A DNA stretch of 54,181 nucleotides from Anaerolineae bacterium (GTDB lineage Bacteria > Chloroflexota > Anaerolineae > JAADDB01): assembly GCA_015490995.1 (NCBI GenBank), contig WFWT01000011.1, positions 1-54,181 of the forward strand, written 5' to 3'. Position 1 is the first letter of the stretch; each line of letters opens with the position of its first letter. The notes under the pieces are model-generated. The model saw only the letters and a list, made by a program, of their open reading frames with translations, searched no databases and was not told the origin of the DNA. The translations under genes and the position numbers were made by a program. Positions 23,915 through 33,398 of this stretch are shown here, one piece after another.

Positions 23915-26900
23915 TCACGCGCGGCCGAGGGTCACCCACCGCAGGCGGCGGAGGCGTGCTCCGGCGAAGAAGGGGAGCAGGTCAGGGTGCCGGAAGGTGC
24001 CCAGGAGGATAAGAGAGACGCCGTAGGCCACCCATCCCAGGATGACCGCAAGCAGTATGTGGACTGACCACAGTAGCGCCATGACTCCGGCCATGGTCAA
24101 CGCAGCCAGCAACGGACGCCAGTAGAGGTCTAGCCAGGGCAAAGGGGCAATGTACCGCCGTACCCCGTAGTAGAAGGGGATTAGGAGCGCGATCTCGCTC
24201 AGAATGGTGGTAAACGCAGCGGCCTGAAATCCATAGCGCGGGATCAGGAGGAGGTTGCTGCCCAGGTTGAAGGCAACGCCGATAAGAAACGCGCGTGTGA
24301 GAAAGCGTTGCTGGTTTACAGCAATGAGCGCGTACTGGGTTAGGCTGTTCACAAACCCAAAAGGAATGGAGAGAATAAGCAGCCGAAGGGCCCACGCGGA
24401 ATAGGGCAGAAATGCCGCCCCTCCCAGGATCTGAATGAGCGGCTCGGCCACAAAGAGCACGAACACCACTATCGGCAACGCGACCAGAATCAGTAGCCGA
24501 AGGGAAACCCGATACGCCCGTGCTAACGCCCCCTGAGCGTCCTGGGCATACCGGGACATGAGCGGGAATAAGGCCAGGGAAAAATACGCGGGGATCACAT
24601 TTAAACCGTCCAGGTACTTGTATGCGGCAGAATACCACCCTACTTCCCTTTCCCCGCGCACCGGGCGGAGGATCCACATGTCAATGCGGAAGAAGATGGT
24701 GGCCAGGAGGTGGTTTAACATAAGAGGCCCGGCCTCACCCAACATCCACCGTTGCAAGCGCCAGTCCACTTCCAGGTGCGGGGGGAAAAGGGTGCGGCGT
24801 ACCAGCCAGAAGAGCCATAGGGTTTGTACCATGTTCATGAATAGGGCCACTCCGGCCAATCCCACAAATCCACCGCCCAACAAGAGGACCAACGTGCCCA
24901 GGGCCACTTTCAGCCAGGCAATGGCCGAGGCAATGCCTGCCGGGTATTCCATTTTTTCCCAGGCGTAAAACAGGGCAGAGATGGCGTCCGCATAGGAAGC
25001 GAAGAGTAGCGCGATGGCGAACAAGCCGATGGTGTACACTTCCTCCAGGCTCAGGCCCCCATACCGGAGATACGCCCACACAATGGCACCCTGCACAGGG
25101 AGCGATACGAGCCACAGGAGCGTGCGTAAAACGATCGCGTTGCTCAGGTACCGGTTAGCACGCGCTTTGTCCTGAGCCACATCCCGGGTGATGAGCGCGC
25201 CCAGACCAAATCGCACCAAGATCTCAAAGAACCCGTAAAACGCGATGGCAAACGCGTACGCACCCTCACCCCCCGGGCTTAAAATGCGCAGCCGTAGCAT
25301 CGCGAAGGCAAAATCGATAAACCGGTTTAGGATGTTCATCATCATCGGGATCAGCGAGTTTTTAGCTACAACCTTCACTTCTTCGGCTGCGGTAGGTTCT
25401 CGATAATATTTGCCCCACGTCCAGAATCCCAGGAGCAGGAAAGCGGCCACTCCGCTTAAGAAGGAGAGATACAACCCCAGCTTGAAGGACATGGGCGAAT
25501 ATCGGAAGCGCACCTCCCATTGACCGGGGGGCAATGCCACCGCCCGGAAGTTCCCATAGGCCCGCCATATCGGCAAGGACATGTCCGTCTGGTCTGAGGA
25601 GGTGAGGGACCGGGCCCAGGCGGTCCATCCTGGAAAATACGCGTCCGTTACCACCAACCACCCGCGCGCAGACAGGGTGGTCCGCACACGCACGGTGTTG
25701 TTGGTGTACTCGAGGATCTCCGCTGGCCCGCGCGTGCATTTTCGGTACGTCCGCTGCTCGACGGGAATGGTGCCTTCCAGGCGTTCCAGGGGAAGGGTGG
25801 TGAGCAACGTCTCCGAAGGTGTGGAGGCCTCGGTCTCGGACACGCGGTCACACACCAGGGTGAAGGCTCGCGGCAACGCGCGGGTGTTCTCATAAATGTA
25901 CACTTCGTTGGCGTACACTAAGCGGTATTCAGGGATTGCCAGCGGCACCTCCGTGACCACGTAGCGCACGCCCAGTAAGTGGGTCCGTTCGTCCGTTAAG
26001 GAATCGAGATCGTAGAAGGGGCTGATGCGGTTGTACAACAATTGTCCCTGGGGCTCAATCGCGTTCATGTACGCCACGTATTGGCGTAAAATGATGGAAT
26101 CGTAGCCCCGCACATCTTGCAAGCCGTACCACCAGCCAGCATTTGCGTTGAGCGTTTTGGTTGTCCGGCCGGCCACTTCGAAGGTGGTAAAACGCCACGG
26201 ATCGCGCGGGTCCAGTTGTTCCTGGAGAAACTGCACCGCCGGTGGGGTAAAGGAGAGAAGGCGGGGGTCCACCGCAGGGTTGAAACGGCCACCGATAAGC
26301 CACAGATCTACCAGGAGCAGGAAGGGCATGGCTCCCATCACCCGGACGGCAACGGTGGAGCGGCGAAAACGAAGCGCCCAAAGGGCGAGCACCACGGTGG
26401 CAAAGCCTACGGCCAGCTTGGCCAGGTTCCCCCACTGATAGGCCCAAAAAGCCCGGCCGTGCGGAAAAGCTCGACGAGCAAGGTCCGACATCGCCAGCAC
26501 ACGCTCTCCCAGGGCGATGAAAGGGGCGGGCAGGAGAAGCGTGGCTATCAGGACCCCTATCACCCCTAGCAGAGCAGCCGTTGAAACCCATCGCAGGAGC
26601 GGGATCTCCCAAGGCCGACGGCCGCGGGTGAGGTACCCGTGCAGGATGTCCATCCCGTACGCGGCCATGAGTACCATGCTTAACGTAAAAGGCCACACCC
26701 ACCGGAACGGGGAATGGAGCTGTTTGTAACCCGGCAACAGGTAATACAGCACCGCGTACGTCGGCAGGCCAAAAGCAAAGGACAGGGAAAGCACCGCCAA
26801 GCCGATGACAAATGTCAGCATGGAGCGCGGGATCGGGAGGGCAGTCTCGGCTGCGGGGGCACCCCGCCGTGTGGCTAGGATCCATCGTGCCCACGCGATG

Positions 26901-28045
26901 ACCGTGACCACCGCCAACATCCAGGTGAGAATGCCCAGGTAATTCCCCCCCTCCACGTAGTTTTTAATCCCCCAAAAGGGGGTGGTGATAGGTTCTCCCA
27001 ACGCGTTTTGCGTGATGGGCACAAAGCGCCAATCCCACGGGTCAAAAATGCGATGGTGGGCCGGATTTCCGAAGATGTCGGGGATGAGGAAAGTGAGCAG
27101 GTGGCGTTTAGGCCAGGCCCACCCTAGGACCTGGGAAAGGGACGCGGAACCCTCCCGGAAGTTGCGTTGGACCAGTTCGTACAGGGGGAGGAACTGGACG
27201 CTCCCCATGCCCAAGCCTAGCACCGTGCCCACCACGAGCCAGAGGCCGGTGCGCAGGGCCGGCCATAGCGCGCCCACCGTTCGCCAAGTTAAGAGGAACT
27301 CCCATACCCCCAGCAGGAAGAGCACAATCAACGTGTTGTACAATATCTCCACATGGCCCGCCAGAACGGTGAGAGCCAGTCCCACCGCATAGGCGATCAC
27401 GTAGGGGGTGGGGTTGAAGGGGGCATTCTGTTTCGCCCGTTGTTTGGCAAAGACCAGGTGCATGAGAGCCATCAGCAAGGGGAGCCATGTGGCCGCTGCG
27501 ATGATCATGGGAAAGACGACGCTGACAATGAAGAACCCGGAGAAGGCGTAGGCCACACCGGCAAAGAGGGCAGCACGACGGCTGCGGCGAAGGATGCGGG
27601 CGCAGAGGTACATGCTGCTCCCTGCCAGGGCCAGCTGGAGCCATGTAAACACACCGTAGGCCAGCGGCAGAGGTAGCACGTAATACACCAGACTCAACGG
27701 ATACAGGCCCGAGTGTTGCCCCCCGGCCAAAAAGGGCATGCCGGTGAAGATGTACGGGTTCCAGAGGGGGAGCTCTCCCCGGCTTAGACTTTCCCGGAGA
27801 AAGGTTTTCCAGGCGTAATTTTGCAAAATAAGGTCCGAGAGCAATTCATTGTGAGGGACGGTGATCCCCACCTGGGCGGCAAACGCTTTCCACGGTTGGA
27901 ATGTATACAGGTTATCCGCGGGGAGAAGGGTCTTGCCCCCAACGATGACCGGCCAGAACCAGAGGAAGGGCAACAAAAAGAGCACGCCAATAGCCAGTGC
28001 ATCCCGGCTCCAGGGGTGATGTATCAGGCGAGTTCGAAAGCTCAT
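23915..28045 (-). CDS. YfhO-like membrane protein fused to a polysaccharide flippase
   Basis: One continuous frame of 1376 residues. Residues 1 to about 880 match the YfhO family: N-terminal helices, DNLYTFQPWKAF, LWNPYIFTGMPFL, about a dozen membrane helices, then a beta-rich external domain with ARGWLVVTDAYFPGWTAW and a closing helix. In B. subtilis YfhO is linked to glycosylation of lipoteichoic acid. From about 890 (VVAKNSLIPMMMNILNRFID) to the end it is a 12-14-helix Wzx/MATE-type lipid-linked oligosaccharide flippase, with RFGLGALITRDVAQDK and NQQRFLTRAFLIGVAFNLGSN. It starts 12 bases after the GT2 gene stop with no clear ribosome binding site, suggesting coupling. Confidence 0.9.
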   Translation of the reverse strand: MSFRTRLIHHPWSRDALAIGVLFLLPFLWFWPVIVGGKTLLPADNLYTFQPWKAFAAQVGITVPHNELLSDLILQNYAWKTFLRESLSRGELPLWNPYIFTGMPFLAGGQHSGLYPLSLVYYVLPLPLAYGVFTWLQLALAGSSMYLCARILRRSRRAALFAGVAYAFSGFFIVSVVFPMIIAAATWLPLLMALMHLVFAKQRAKQNAPFNPTPYVIAYAVGLALTVLAGHVEILYNTLIVLFLLGVWEFLLTWRTVGALWPALRTGLWLVVGTVLGLGMGSVQFLPLYELVQRNFREGSASLSQVLGWAWPKRHLLTFLIPDIFGNPAHHRIFDPWDWRFVPITQNALGEPITTPFWGIKNYVEGGNYLGILTWMLAVVTVIAWARWILATRRGAPAAETALPIPRSMLTFVIGLAVLSLSFAFGLPTYAVLYYLLPGYKQLHSPFRWVWPFTLSMVLMAAYGMDILHGYLTRGRRPWEIPLLRWVSTAALLGVIGVLIATLLLPAPFIALGERVLAMSDLARRAFPHGRAFWAYQWGNLAKLAVGFATVVLALWALRFRRSTVAVRVMGAMPFLLLVDLWLIGGRFNPAVDPRLLSFTPPAVQFLQEQLDPRDPWRFTTFEVAGRTTKTLNANAGWWYGLQDVRGYDSIILRQYVAYMNAIEPQGQLLYNRISPFYDLDSLTDERTHLLGVRYVVTEVPLAIPEYRLVYANEVYIYENTRALPRAFTLVCDRVSETEASTPSETLLTTLPLERLEGTIPVEQRTYRKCTRGPAEILEYTNNTVRVRTTLSARGWLVVTDAYFPGWTAWARSLTSSDQTDMSLPIWRAYGNFRAVALPPGQWEVRFRYSPMSFKLGLYLSFLSGVAAFLLLGFWTWGKYYREPTAAEEVKVVAKNSLIPMMMNILNRFIDFAFAMLRLRILSPGGEGAYAFAIAFYGFFEILVRFGLGALITRDVAQDKARANRYLSNAIVLRTLLWLVSLPVQGAIVWAYLRYGGLSLEEVYTIGLFAIALLFASYADAISALFYAWEKMEYPAGIASAIAWLKVALGTLVLLLGGGFVGLAGVALFMNMVQTLWLFWLVRRTLFPPHLEVDWRLQRWMLGEAGPLMLNHLLATIFFRIDMWILRPVRGEREVGWYSAAYKYLDGLNVIPAYFSLALFPLMSRYAQDAQGALARAYRVSLRLLILVALPIVVFVLFVAEPLIQILGGAAFLPYSAWALRLLILSIPFGFVNSLTQYALIAVNQQRFLTRAFLIGVAFNLGSNLLLIPRYGFQAAAFTTILSEIALLIPFYYGVRRYIAPLPWLDLYWRPLLAALTMAGVMALLWSVHILLAVILGWVAYGVSLILLGTFRHPDLLPFFAGARLRRLRWVTLGRA

Positions 28046-28057
28046 CGCGCGTTCGCT

Positions 28058-28837
28058 TTATTCCACGGGTGGAATGTGCTTTCCCCACGGCCGGTATGAG
28101 ATTAGCCGATCCTCCCGGCGTAGGTGGCGGTACCGCCAACGGATTTGCCACACCCGCCAAACGGCCTCGAGCTTCACACCGGTGGTCATCTTGGATGAAC
28201 CGTCGCTCCGTTCCCGGAAGTAGATGGGGATTTCCAGGATGCGATACCCTAGCTTCTCGGTAATGTATGTCATTTCTACCTGGAAAACATAGCCGTTGGA
28301 ACGGACCCGGTCAAGGTCAATGCCTTCCAGTGTGGTCCGGCGCCACGCTTTAAACCCCGCGGTCACATCTCGGACGTGGGTGTCCAGGAACAGACGCACA
28401 TAAATGGAATTGGCCCACCACGAAAGGAACTTACGCCACCAGGGCCAACGTTCGTCCAGCCGGCCGCCGGGCACATATCGCGATCCGATCACCAGGTCAT
28501 ATTCCCGCAGGGCGGCCAGCATCTCCGGTACATAGCGAGGTTGATGGGAAAAGTCCGCGTCCATCTGTACGATGGCTTCCGCGCCGAAATCCAGAGCATA
28601 CCGAAAACCTGTGATGTACGCTGTGCCCAGCCCGCGTTGCCCGTGACGGTGAATGACGTGCATGTGGCCCGGATATCGAGCCCGCAGAGATTCCGCGATC
28701 TCGCCCGTGCCGTCGGGAGAGTCGTCATCCACGATGAGCACGTGCAGGTCGGGAACACGGAGGGCAAAGAGGGCCGCTGTGATGTCGGCCACGTTGTCCG
28801 CTTCATTGTACGTGGGTATGACCACCATGACACACAT
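28058..28837 (-). CDS. GT2 polyprenol-phosphate mannosyltransferase-like enzyme
   Basis: A family 2 glycosyltransferase of 259 residues, like dolichol-phosphate mannose synthase DPM1, transferring a sugar from a nucleotide donor to polyprenyl phosphate at the inner membrane face. Motifs: [26 protein letters not shown] (metal and nucleotide), [10 protein letters not shown] (DxD-type), [22 protein letters not shown], and [15 protein letters not shown]. There is no C-terminal membrane domain, as in soluble DPM1. ATG 28837 follows GAGGAG; the frame stays open upstream to 29167 but that stretch overlaps the promoter. It likely supplies the lipid-linked sugar used by the neighbouring membrane glycosyltransferases. 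Confidence 0.93.
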   Translation of the reverse strand: MCVMVVIPTYNEADNVADITAALFALRVPDLHVLIVDDDSPDGTGEIAESLRARYPGHMHVIHRHGQRGLGTAYITGFRYALDFGAEAIVQMDADFSHQPRYVPEMLAALREYDLVIGSRYVPGGRLDERWPWWRKFLSWWANSIYVRLFLDTHVRDVTAGFKAWRRTTLEGIDLDRVRSNGYVFQVEMTYITEKLGYRILEIPIYFRERSDGSSKMTTGVKLEAVWRVWQIRWRYRHLRREDRLISYRPWGKHIPPVE

Positions 28838-28900
28838 GCGCCGCTCCTCGCTTCCCGACTCGCCAGGCACCATACGGTAGCCGACGGGTGTAGCCAGCCG

Positions 28901-28930
28901 ATTATAATGCCGTAACGCCCGGGCCTTGAA
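28901..28930 (-). promoter_or_regulatory. Promoter of the GT2-flippase operon
   Basis: Minus strand TTCAAG (28930-28925), 18-base spacer, perfect TATAAT (28906-28901); start about 57 bases before the chosen ATG. Confidence 0.55.
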
Positions 28931-28968
28931 ATCGACCGGTGCTCCTAGACATGTTGGCTCCCCCACAC

Positions 28969-28998
28969 TTGGATCGGCAAGTACGCGTGTGCTAAAAT
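28969..28998 (+). promoter_or_regulatory. Promoter of the methyltransferase gene
   Basis: TTGGAT (28969-28974), 18-base spacer, TGC-TAAAAT (extended -10; hexamer 28993-28998). Divergent from the GT2 promoter 40 bases away. Confidence 0.6.
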
Positions 28999-29074
28999 GA
29001 ACCGGCTCTCTTACGCCACAAGGATCAAGCAGGACCGCAAACCGAACGCGGCGACAAGCAGGTGACCAAGACCT

Positions 29075-29839
29075 ATGCAACCCGATTTTGAGCAATTTGC
29101 CCCATTTTATGACGCCGAGTTTGCCCACTATGATGCGGATATTCCCCTCTTTCTGAACTTTGCCCATCGTACCGGTGAGCCTATCTTAGAGGTTGGCTGT
29201 GGTACCGGGCGGGTGCTCCTTCCCTTGGCAGAAGCCGGTTTTCGGGTCACCGGAATTGACGTGGCCGCGGGCATGCTGGCCCGGGCGCGAGCCCGCCTTC
29301 AGGCGGCCGGATGTGCTCAGCAGGTCCGGCTTGTGCAAGGGGATGTGCGGGCCCTCCCCCTGTGGACTCAACACGCGTTGATCTTCATGGCCGCCAATAC
29401 CTTCCTCCACCACGCGTCCTTGCACGAGCAACGGCAGGTATTGACCACCCTGCGGGACCACCTGCGTCCCGGCGGCATTCTCCTTTTAGATGTGTTCAAC
29501 CCTGACCTGCGTACACTCTTGGAAGCCGATGGCCGCTTGGAATGCGTCGCTACGTGGAAAGAACCTGACACCGGCGCGACGGTGGTGAAATGTCAGCGCA
29601 CCCTCGTGTCCCCCACCACACAAGTGTTGGACATCCTTTACATCTACGACCGGTGCTTCCCTGACGGTCGGGTGCAGCGGACCTTGGCCCCTCTGCGGTT
29701 ACGCTACCTGTGGCCCCAAGAGGCACAGCTCTTGGTAGAGGCGGCCGGGTTGATCCTGGAAGCCTTATATGGGAGTTATGACTTGGATCCCGTGACCGAC
29801 GACGCGGAGCGCCTTATTATTGTGGCGCGGCGGCCGTGA
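29075..29839 (+). CDS. Class I SAM-dependent methyltransferase
   Basis: A 254-residue soluble methyltransferase. Motif I is [19 protein letters not shown], followed by [18 protein letters not shown] (acidic loop binding the ribose), [10 protein letters not shown] (motif II), LFMAANTF-type motif IV as [13 protein letters not shown], and [15 protein letters not shown] (motif VI). The C-terminal half ([39 protein letters not shown]) fits the Methyltransf_25 group. The substrate is not evident; a small molecule or sugar-lipid is possible from the neighbours. The start has AGGTGACC upstream and is close to a good promoter. Confidence 0.9.
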   Translation: MQPDFEQFAPFYDAEFAHYDADIPLFLNFAHRTGEPILEVGCGTGRVLLPLAEAGFRVTGIDVAAGMLARARARLQAAGCAQQVRLVQGDVRALPLWTQHALIFMAANTFLHHASLHEQRQVLTTLRDHLRPGGILLLDVFNPDLRTLLEADGRLECVATWKEPDTGATVVKCQRTLVSPTTQVLDILYIYDRCFPDGRVQRTLAPLRLRYLWPQEAQLLVEAAGLILEALYGSYDLDPVTDDAERLIIVARRP

Positions 29840-29877
29840 GGGGCAATTCGGGAACCGTCCGGGCCGGTATGGCGTCC

Positions 29878-29900
29878 TTTTAGTGGCCAGATCACTAAAA
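29878..29900 (+). promoter_or_regulatory. 8-bp dyad before the DUF4139 gene
   Basis: TTTTAGTG (29878-29885), GCCAGAT, CACTAAAA (29893-29900): a perfect palindrome 88 bases before the start codon. No T tract follows; an operator is as likely as a hairpin. Confidence 0.4.
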
Positions 29901-29987
29901 CAGCGCGCTTTGGGGAGGGCTTTGTCCTCCTGGCACGTATTCACACGTATTCACATGAAGGTACGAACCGGAAAGGAGGTAGTCCAC

Positions 29988-31424
29988 ATGCGTTCGCGAG
30001 TGATGGCCAGCCTGGCGGTCATCGCGGTGGTGTTAGGCCTGGGCTTTGCAGTAAACCGGCCTCTCACGACCACGGTAGCCGCGCCTACGGGGCCAGAGAT
30101 TACGGTGTATAACAGTAACCTGGCCTTGATTAGGGAGCAGCGCACAATGCCCCTCCAACAAGGCTTAAACGTGGTACGCATCGACGGGGTGCCTGCCCGT
30201 ATCGACCCCACCAGTGTGTATTTCCGTAGTCTCACCGACCCGGAGGGTACCGTTGTCCTGGAACAGAACTTCGAATATGACCTGGTGAACACCCAGAAAG
30301 TGCTGCAGAAATACCTGGGTGAAGAGGTGCGCATCACGGCCACGGATGGGAGCGTGTACGTGGGCCGACTGTTGTCGGCCGGTGGGGATGTGATGTTGGC
30401 TCGTGAGGGAGAGGATCTTGTCATTCTTCGGTACGACCAGATCCAGAAATTCGAGCTCTCCGCGTTGCCTTCCGGGCTTGTCTTGACGCCGACCCTTGCC
30501 TGGCTCATCCAGGCCGGGCAGGAAGGTGAGCACCAGGTGGAGATGGCGTATCTCACCGAGGGGATGAACTGGCAGGCTTATTACACGTTCCGCCTGGCAC
30601 CCGATGCCGAAAGCCTGGACATCAACGGGTGGGTGACGGTGGAGAACCGCTCGGGAGCGACGTATGAGAACGCCAAGCTCAAACTGGTGGCCGGGGCTAT
30701 CAGCCGCGTTGCCCCTGCCCAGGTCCTGGTGCGGATGGAGAAGGCTGTCGAAGCTCCTGCCCCATCTCCCGAAGTGGAGGAGCGCGCCTTTTTCGAGTAT
30801 TACCTGTACGAAATTCAACGGCCGGTCACGTTGTTAAATAATCAAACCAAACAGGTAGAATTCATCACGGCTACCGCTGTCCCTGCCCGTAAACGGTATA
30901 TCCTTGACCTGGTGCGTTCTCCCTATCGGGGTGAAATTATTGGGGATCCCGAAGTCGCCTCCCGGGTACGGGGAAACCCGGACGTGTACATTGAGTTCCA
31001 GACCGGTCCGCAAAGCGGCCTTGAGGCCCCTCTCCCAGCGGGCGTGGTTCGCCTGTACCAAGAGGATGTCGATGGTGCCCCGCTGCTCATCGGCGAGACG
31101 ACCATCGACCATACACCGGTTGGCGAACGGGTAAAGTTGCAAGTAGGCAAGGCCTTCGACGTGGTAGGGGAACGAACGCAAACCGACTTTGTCAAGCTAG
31201 GCCCACGGGCTCTTGAGGAGACGTATGAGGTGGTTATCCGCAACCGCAAGGCAACTCCTGTGACCGTCCAGGTTGTGGAACGCCTCTTCCGGTCCGGGGA
31301 CTGGGAAATCGCCGAAGCATCCCACCCGTACACCAAGGCAGATGCTCAGACGGTGCACTTTACCGTCGAAGTACCTGCGGAGGATGAAGTCACGATCACT
31401 TATACCGTCCGATATCGCTGGTAA
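29988..31424 (+). CDS. Secreted DUF4139 domain protein
   Basis: A 478-residue exported protein with a signal peptide (about 1-31). The N-terminal part (ITVYNSNLALIREQRTMPLQ, GLNVVRIDGVPARIDPTSVYF) is typical of DUF4139/DUF4140 mucoidy-inhibitor-like proteins; the C-terminal half continues with WQAYYTFRLAPDAESLDINGW, TLLNNQTKQVEFI and YEVVIRNRKATPVTVQVVERL, beta-sandwich repeats of the same family. No catalytic residues are known. ATG 29988 is chosen by GAAAGGAGGT nine bases before it; the open frame continues upstream without support. Probably a cell-surface protein; function unknown. Confidence 0.85.
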   Translation: MRSRVMASLAVIAVVLGLGFAVNRPLTTTVAAPTGPEITVYNSNLALIREQRTMPLQQGLNVVRIDGVPARIDPTSVYFRSLTDPEGTVVLEQNFEYDLVNTQKVLQKYLGEEVRITATDGSVYVGRLLSAGGDVMLAREGEDLVILRYDQIQKFELSALPSGLVLTPTLAWLIQAGQEGEHQVEMAYLTEGMNWQAYYTFRLAPDAESLDINGWVTVENRSGATYENAKLKLVAGAISRVAPAQVLVRMEKAVEAPAPSPEVEERAFFEYYLYEIQRPVTLLNNQTKQVEFITATAVPARKRYILDLVRSPYRGEIIGDPEVASRVRGNPDVYIEFQTGPQSGLEAPLPAGVVRLYQEDVDGAPLLIGETTIDHTPVGERVKLQVGKAFDVVGERTQTDFVKLGPRALEETYEVVIRNRKATPVTVQVVERLFRSGDWEIAEASHPYTKADAQTVHFTVEVPAEDEVTITYTVRYRW

Positions 31425-31451
31425 GGGAGGAGAACGGGCAACGTCCCAGGT

Positions 31452-31481
31452 TTGGCGTGCACTTTGGGCGCGGGCTATACT
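31452..31481 (+). promoter_or_regulatory. Promoter of the GNAT gene
   Basis: TTGGCG (31452-31457), 18-base spacer, TATACT (31476-31481). Confidence 0.55.
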
Positions 31482-31519
31482 CGAAAAGGCAACCGGGGGA
31501 TGAAAGGAGATGATCCCTC

Positions 31520-32002
31520 ATGGCCACACCGCAGTCCGCGCCCGCCGTCTATCTGCGTCCATTCCGTCCGGAGGATGAGCCAGCGCTCATTGACATTTAC
31601 ATGGCCGCCTACCGGGAACATCCCGAGTACGGTGAACCCACCCCCCAACAGGCGAGGCGGTACTTGCAATGGTTGATGCGCCATCACACGCTCTTCACCG
31701 TCGCCGAGGTAGACGGGCAACCGGTCGGGTTCATCGTCGTGGACGCCACCTGGCTGGACCGTAGCAGGCGGCGAGTGGGCGAAATCCACGAGCTGGCGGT
31801 ACACCCGGCATACTGGGGAAAAGGGATTGCCCGTCGCTTGTTGGAGGCGGGGTTGGCACACATTCGAACACGGGGATTGACCTGCGCGGGGTTGTGGGTG
31901 GGCGAGCATAACGAGCGTGCTCAGGCATTCTACCGGCGGCTGGGATTCCGTCCGACCCAAAAGGGGTGGGGGGAGTGGCTGAGAATGGTGAAAAGGGTGT
32001 AG
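31520..32002 (+). CDS. GNAT-family N-acetyltransferase
   Basis: A 160-residue single-domain acetyltransferase. Strand-helix elements of the GNAT fold are in order: VYLRPFRPEDEPALIDIYMA, FTVAEVDGQPVGFIVVDATW, GEIHELAVHPAYWGKGIARR with the acetyl-CoA loop (Q/R-x-x-G-x-G/A as WGKGIARRLL), and LWVGEHNERAQAFYRRLGF near the end, where Asn and Tyr are the usual motif B residues. The acceptor is unknown. GAAAGGAGATGATCC precedes the ATG. The last 73 bases overlap the 3' end of the convergent M20 gene. Confidence 0.9.
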   Translation: MATPQSAPAVYLRPFRPEDEPALIDIYMAAYREHPEYGEPTPQQARRYLQWLMRHHTLFTVAEVDGQPVGFIVVDATWLDRSRRRVGEIHELAVHPAYWGKGIARRLLEAGLAHIRTRGLTCAGLWVGEHNERAQAFYRRLGFRPTQKGWGEWLRMVKRV

Positions 32003-33042
32003 AGCACCCGTGCGGTCCAGACCAGCTCATTCACAGTAATGTATTCCTCATCGCTGTGGGCGCGAGCGAGGTCGCCAAACCCAAAGATGACACAGGCGGC
32101 ACCTACCTTGACAAAGTTCGCCGCATCGGTCCATGAGGGGATGCTATCAAAGGTCGGGGTAACGCCCACTGCCTGTTGATAGGCTTTGGCGAGGACCTCC
32201 ACTCCCGGGTGGTGACCAAAGTCGATGGGATTTTCGCTGTCCACGCGGCGGTATTGTACGTGTTCGTGATATGGTGGACGGCGTATTAGGGCCTGTAATT
32301 GTCTTTCCACCTGTTCCCATGTCTCCCCTGGTTCCAGAATGACCTCCGCTAACAACCGCGCATGACGGGGGGTCGCGTAGTGTTCCCATCCGCCCTGGAA
32401 GAGCAAGACGTTTACCGGGCGCTGGAGGGCGGTCTCCGTGGCGTGCAAAAGGGATACCAGGAGGCGAATGGGATGGGGGACTTCATGAAAGAGTGCCGCG
32501 TGGCGCGGTGTACTGTAAGCGTGCCACTCAAACTCCAGGGAGCCAGCTTGCCGGGTGCATATGCGCCCCTGGGTGGGCTCAAGCACAAGCACGTAGTTTG
32601 TGGGCGCGAGCAAGGAGGCGAGCGTGGCCGACCCGGCAGCAGTGGTACTTTCCTCGTCGACGGTGAGCGCGAGGGACACGGGAACGGTCCCGTGATCGTG
32701 ATAAAAGGCCTCCACGGCCACAATCAGCGCGGCCAGGAGTCCTTTCGTGTCTACGGCTCCGCGCCCGAACAAGCGGTCTTCCTTCAGTCGGGGCGTAAAC
32801 GGCTCAGGCATGCCCAGAGGAGGGACCGTGTCCACATGGGTGTTGATCACAAATGGGCGCTCTGGCGATAGTGTGTGGAGGTTAAACTGTGGGCGCCCTT
32901 GAACGGTTTTCCCCACCTCCTGGCGCTGCCAAGGCAGGAAGGGCAGACGCTCCGCCAGGTACGTTTGTATGGACGTGCAATCTTCGTGCGAGGGGATGGC
33001 AATCAGACGGCGTGCTTCTTCCACAAGTGCCTGCGGGTCCAT
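31930..33042 (-). CDS. M20-family amidohydrolase/peptidase
   Basis: A 370-residue dizinc hydrolase of the M20 (ArgE/DapE/LysK-like) family. Metal and catalytic residues: His in INTHVDTVPP, Asp in GRGAVDTKG, the Glu pair in TVDEESTTAAG, Glu in LVLEPTQ and the C-terminal His in RAHSDEEYI. The lid domain (about 170-275) is interrupted by GWEHYATPRHARLLAEVIL. The substrate could be an acylated amino acid or dipeptide; no biosynthetic neighbours decide. The C-terminus overlaps the GNAT gene on the other strand by 73 bases; its last 24 residues (HSPHPFWVGRNPSRR end) are encoded there. Confidence 0.9.
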   Translation of the reverse strand: MDPQALVEEARRLIAIPSHEDCTSIQTYLAERLPFLPWQRQEVGKTVQGRPQFNLHTLSPERPFVINTHVDTVPPLGMPEPFTPRLKEDRLFGRGAVDTKGLLAALIVAVEAFYHDHGTVPVSLALTVDEESTTAAGSATLASLLAPTNYVLVLEPTQGRICTRQAGSLEFEWHAYSTPRHAALFHEVPHPIRLLVSLLHATETALQRPVNVLLFQGGWEHYATPRHARLLAEVILEPGETWEQVERQLQALIRRPPYHEHVQYRRVDSENPIDFGHHPGVEVLAKAYQQAVGVTPTFDSIPSWTDAANFVKVGAACVIFGFGDLARAHSDEEYITVNELVWTARVLYTLFTILSHSPHPFWVGRNPSRR

Positions 33043-33398
33043 TGCTCGCTCCTGCAGCCAGGGTTTCCTCCATTTTAACCTGGACGGCCGAGGACTCCCC
33101 CCGCTGTTTCGGACTTTCGGTGCCTCCCATCCCGGTGTTCCGGTTGGCCGTTCCGGCGGAGCACGTTCCGGCGTTAATACAGCGATGAATTGTACCCTAC
33201 TTCCCCAGGTCTCGAAATTCCCGTTCCCCGGTCAGGTACATCGGGGCTTAAGGGCCGGGTGCCGGAAGGTAGGGTCAGGCGTCCGATACAGCTTCGCACC
33301 ACCGGGGGCGGCAAGTTGGTGAGGAGACCGTTTGTCGTTACAATGACAGGCGTTGTAGAAAGAGGCGTTGTTTATCCCGGGCCAAGGGGGGACGCGTT
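33043..33398. other. Divergent gap with a promoter for the GT-C gene
   Basis: Between the M20 gene and the large glycosyltransferase. TTGGTG (33316-33321), 17-base spacer, TACAAT (33339-33344) is a good plus-strand promoter. On minus, TACAAT (33194-33189) could serve the M20 gene, but its -35 is weak. No gene is supported. Confidence 0.5.

Noticed and set aside
28838-29167. 330-base upstream extension of the GT2 gene
   Set aside because: It overlaps both divergent promoters and its translation does not resemble a glycosyltransferase; ATG 28837 starts directly with the MVVIPTYNE motif.
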